A stretch of DNA of 64,000 nucleotides. Source: Circinella minor (Eukaryota; Mucoromycota; Mucoromycetes; Mucorales; Lichtheimiaceae). Under the pieces are notes generated by a model. It had not been told where the DNA came from, made no database searches, and saw only the letters and a list, made by a program, of their open reading frames with translations. The position numbers and the translations under genes were made by a program. The stretch spans positions 1 through 64,000 of the forward strand of contig JAEPRB010000214.1 of NCBI GenBank assembly GCA_016758965.1, given 5' to 3'. Positions 62,367 to 64,000 of this stretch are shown in pieces (position 1 is the stretch's first letter; every line of letters starts with the position of its first letter).

Positions 62367-63859
62367 TTACAAGATTCTGTCAACAATCTTGATGTTCTCC
62401 TTTTCAAGTAATTCAATGATAGGATCATTGATTTCAGGAGTCATGGGAGCAAGAACACCAGTTTGAGTCAACTTGCCATCCAAAATCAATTGAGTAGCAA
62501 TACCACAAGGAACACCAACAGTCTTAGCCATAGCAGAATAACCACCAGGAACACCATATTCAATCATGGTTGATGTACGGGTTTGTTTAGTACCATCCTT
62601 TAATTCAACTTCGAAACGATGTTGCAAGAAACACATGTCACGTTCACCTTCTTCATATTGCATCTTTTCTTCCAAAGTTGCACAGAAAGTATCCAACAAG
62701 TTACCACGACGAGTGACCTTGATATCAGAGAAGAAACCCAACCAACGCATACCATCCAAAATATGATTTAAACGGGGTTCGTTGGCAATACCAGCCTTTT
62801 CAATAATGGCAGCCTTCAAGGTATCAGCATCATTGCTGGAAGCACCAACAACTTGAGCAATGACTTGGCTCCAGCTAATTTCACCAGCATCAGCAGCCAA
62901 GTGAGCAACGGGTTCTTCATTCAAGAAACCAAGAGTGACAAGAGCCTTGGCGAGTTGTGGGAAACCGTCATAACGGATGGAACCACGGATGATGGTTTCG
63001 GCTTCAGGGATGTGGTAACGCTTATCGTATGGGGTAGAATCACGGTTACCGTAACCAACAAAAGCATAACCTGGGTAGCCAGTGTTAAGAACACGGACAG
63101 ATTCCATAAGTTCAGGACCCGACACTTCGACAACCTATCATTATATTAAAAGGCTGATAAGACATACGTTTTTTTCATTTACTTCTCATGCAGTCACTTT
63201 TATGTCACCTCTCTTCACCTCTCTCTCTCTCTCTCACGCACACACACACACACACATATTATAAACTAATTGTAAACATATATATTTACCTTGCCATTTT
63301 CAAGATATCTGGCAGTGTTCTTTAAAGCCAAAAGGACACCACGAGCGGACCAAGAGAACTTATAACCGAAGGGGTTATCCGAGTTTTCGGGTGCGGGAAG
63401 ACCACCACAGAAGGAGATAAATTCCTTGATCTATATATAAATAATATAATTTCCAAACAAATAAGTCACCAACTCTTCTACTACGTCATAGTAAGGCCAT
63501 TTACGCGTGTCTTTTTATTTTATTTTATAATCACCTTGCCACCCTCCTTGTGAACTTCATCAATGGTACGGACAGCATACAAGTGATCGATACCAGGGTC
63601 CAAACCGATTTCGTTCATGACAGTGATACCAGCATCCTTAGCACTACATATTCATATGACAGAAAAAAAAACGCCGCGTTAATTAGAAAAAAAGACACCC
63701 TTTTTCCAATGTAACACATTTCTTGCTCACACATGAAGATATACTTACGCTTGATCGTATTCCATCATAGCGGGGGAGACATAAGAAGTAGTGACAACAT
63801 TCTTCTTATGCTTGACAGCGGCGGCAATAACCTTAGCGTGGTAAATGTAAGGGATCAAA
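62367..63859 (-). CDS. LYS9: Saccharopine reductase (glutamate-forming), 3' part; 5' end outside the window
   Basis: Exons read leftward: 63859-63749, 63643-63535, 63430-63290 and 63134-62367, giving the C-terminal 375 aa. Motifs: [80 protein letters not shown], the saccharopine-binding domain [19 protein letters not shown], and [20 protein letters not shown]. The enzyme condenses alpha-aminoadipate semialdehyde with glutamate to saccharopine in the fungal alpha-aminoadipate lysine pathway. The N-terminal Rossmann exon should lie beyond 64000; I could not identify it between 63860 and 64000, which reads as intron. All joins are in phase. Confidence 0.93.
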
Positions 63860-64000
63860 CTATATCATTATTGAATCCGAAACATAAGTCGTCAGCAAAA
63901 AGATGTCTTATATTTGGACTCGTCACCAGACCAAACACAAATACATAGTTCTCACTTGACACGAAAACCCAAAAATCAACGCGCGTTTTCTTTTTTTAAT

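Noticed and set aside
62853..63149. 98-codon plus-strand frame
   Set aside because: Antisense shadow of the LYS9 exon.
63860..64000. Upstream LYS9 exon at the window edge
   Set aside because: No frame there continues the family's N-terminal sequence into the 63859 acceptor with the required phase; the exon is probably outside the window.

Overview
The window reads as nuclear DNA of an early-diverging filamentous fungus, most likely a Mucoromycota (Mucorales-like) genome. The evidence is AT-rich DNA, many short GT-AG introns (about 50-130 nt), fungal housekeeping genes (alpha-aminoadipate lysine synthesis, mitoribosomal proteins, peroxin 14), and degenerate protein families that I associate with Mucorales. 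There are no bacterial operons, rRNA, convincing tRNAs or CRISPR. All exon joins were inferred by hand from splice sites, reading phase and family similarity; none is supported by RNA data.

Layout. 1-18 kb is gene-rich: a DNAJC8/SPF31-type spliceosomal J protein, a coilin-like protein directly downstream, an unrecognised 323-aa protein with a faint 2H-phosphoesterase look, an acidic secreted protein, an EMAPII/Arc1-type tRNA-binding protein, PEX14, enolase-phosphatase (UTR4) and a TMEM198-type membrane protein. 19-26.5 kb is decayed accessory DNA: a broken AT-hook/zinc-motif locus, a broken member of a Mucorales family with a MITE in its intron, and the 3' half of a KDZ-like transposase that is still open through five exons. 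28.3-34 kb is a second housekeeping island: mL38 and mL44 (two mitoribosomal large-subunit proteins read divergently from one 239-bp gap) and an SDF2-like ER protein with MIR domains.

34.5-54.9 kb is a dense graveyard of mobile elements: at least seven inverted-repeat elements, most flanked by TA; a second decayed family member; a GC-rich hairpin cluster; a broken RING gene carrying (CAA)32; a chromodomain exon that runs into MITE-like sequence; a five-unit tandem array of about 410 bp; a broken protein kinase followed in frame by an intact lineage-specific domain; and a dispersed repeat in opposite orientation at both edges. 57-64 kb returns to housekeeping genes: the catalytic NAD-isocitrate dehydrogenase subunit and the 3' part of saccharopine reductase (LYS9), separated by intergenic DNA with a Tc1/mariner-type transposase remnant.

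The conserved genes serve RNP biogenesis, translation, mitochondrial metabolism, methionine salvage and lysine synthesis. They sit as islands between element-rich segments. The best candidates for something undescribed are the Mucorales family with a possible PD-(D/E)XK-like core, the MITE insertions hidden in its introns, the mosaic tandem array, the GC hairpin cluster, and the kinase-linked repeat-family domain.
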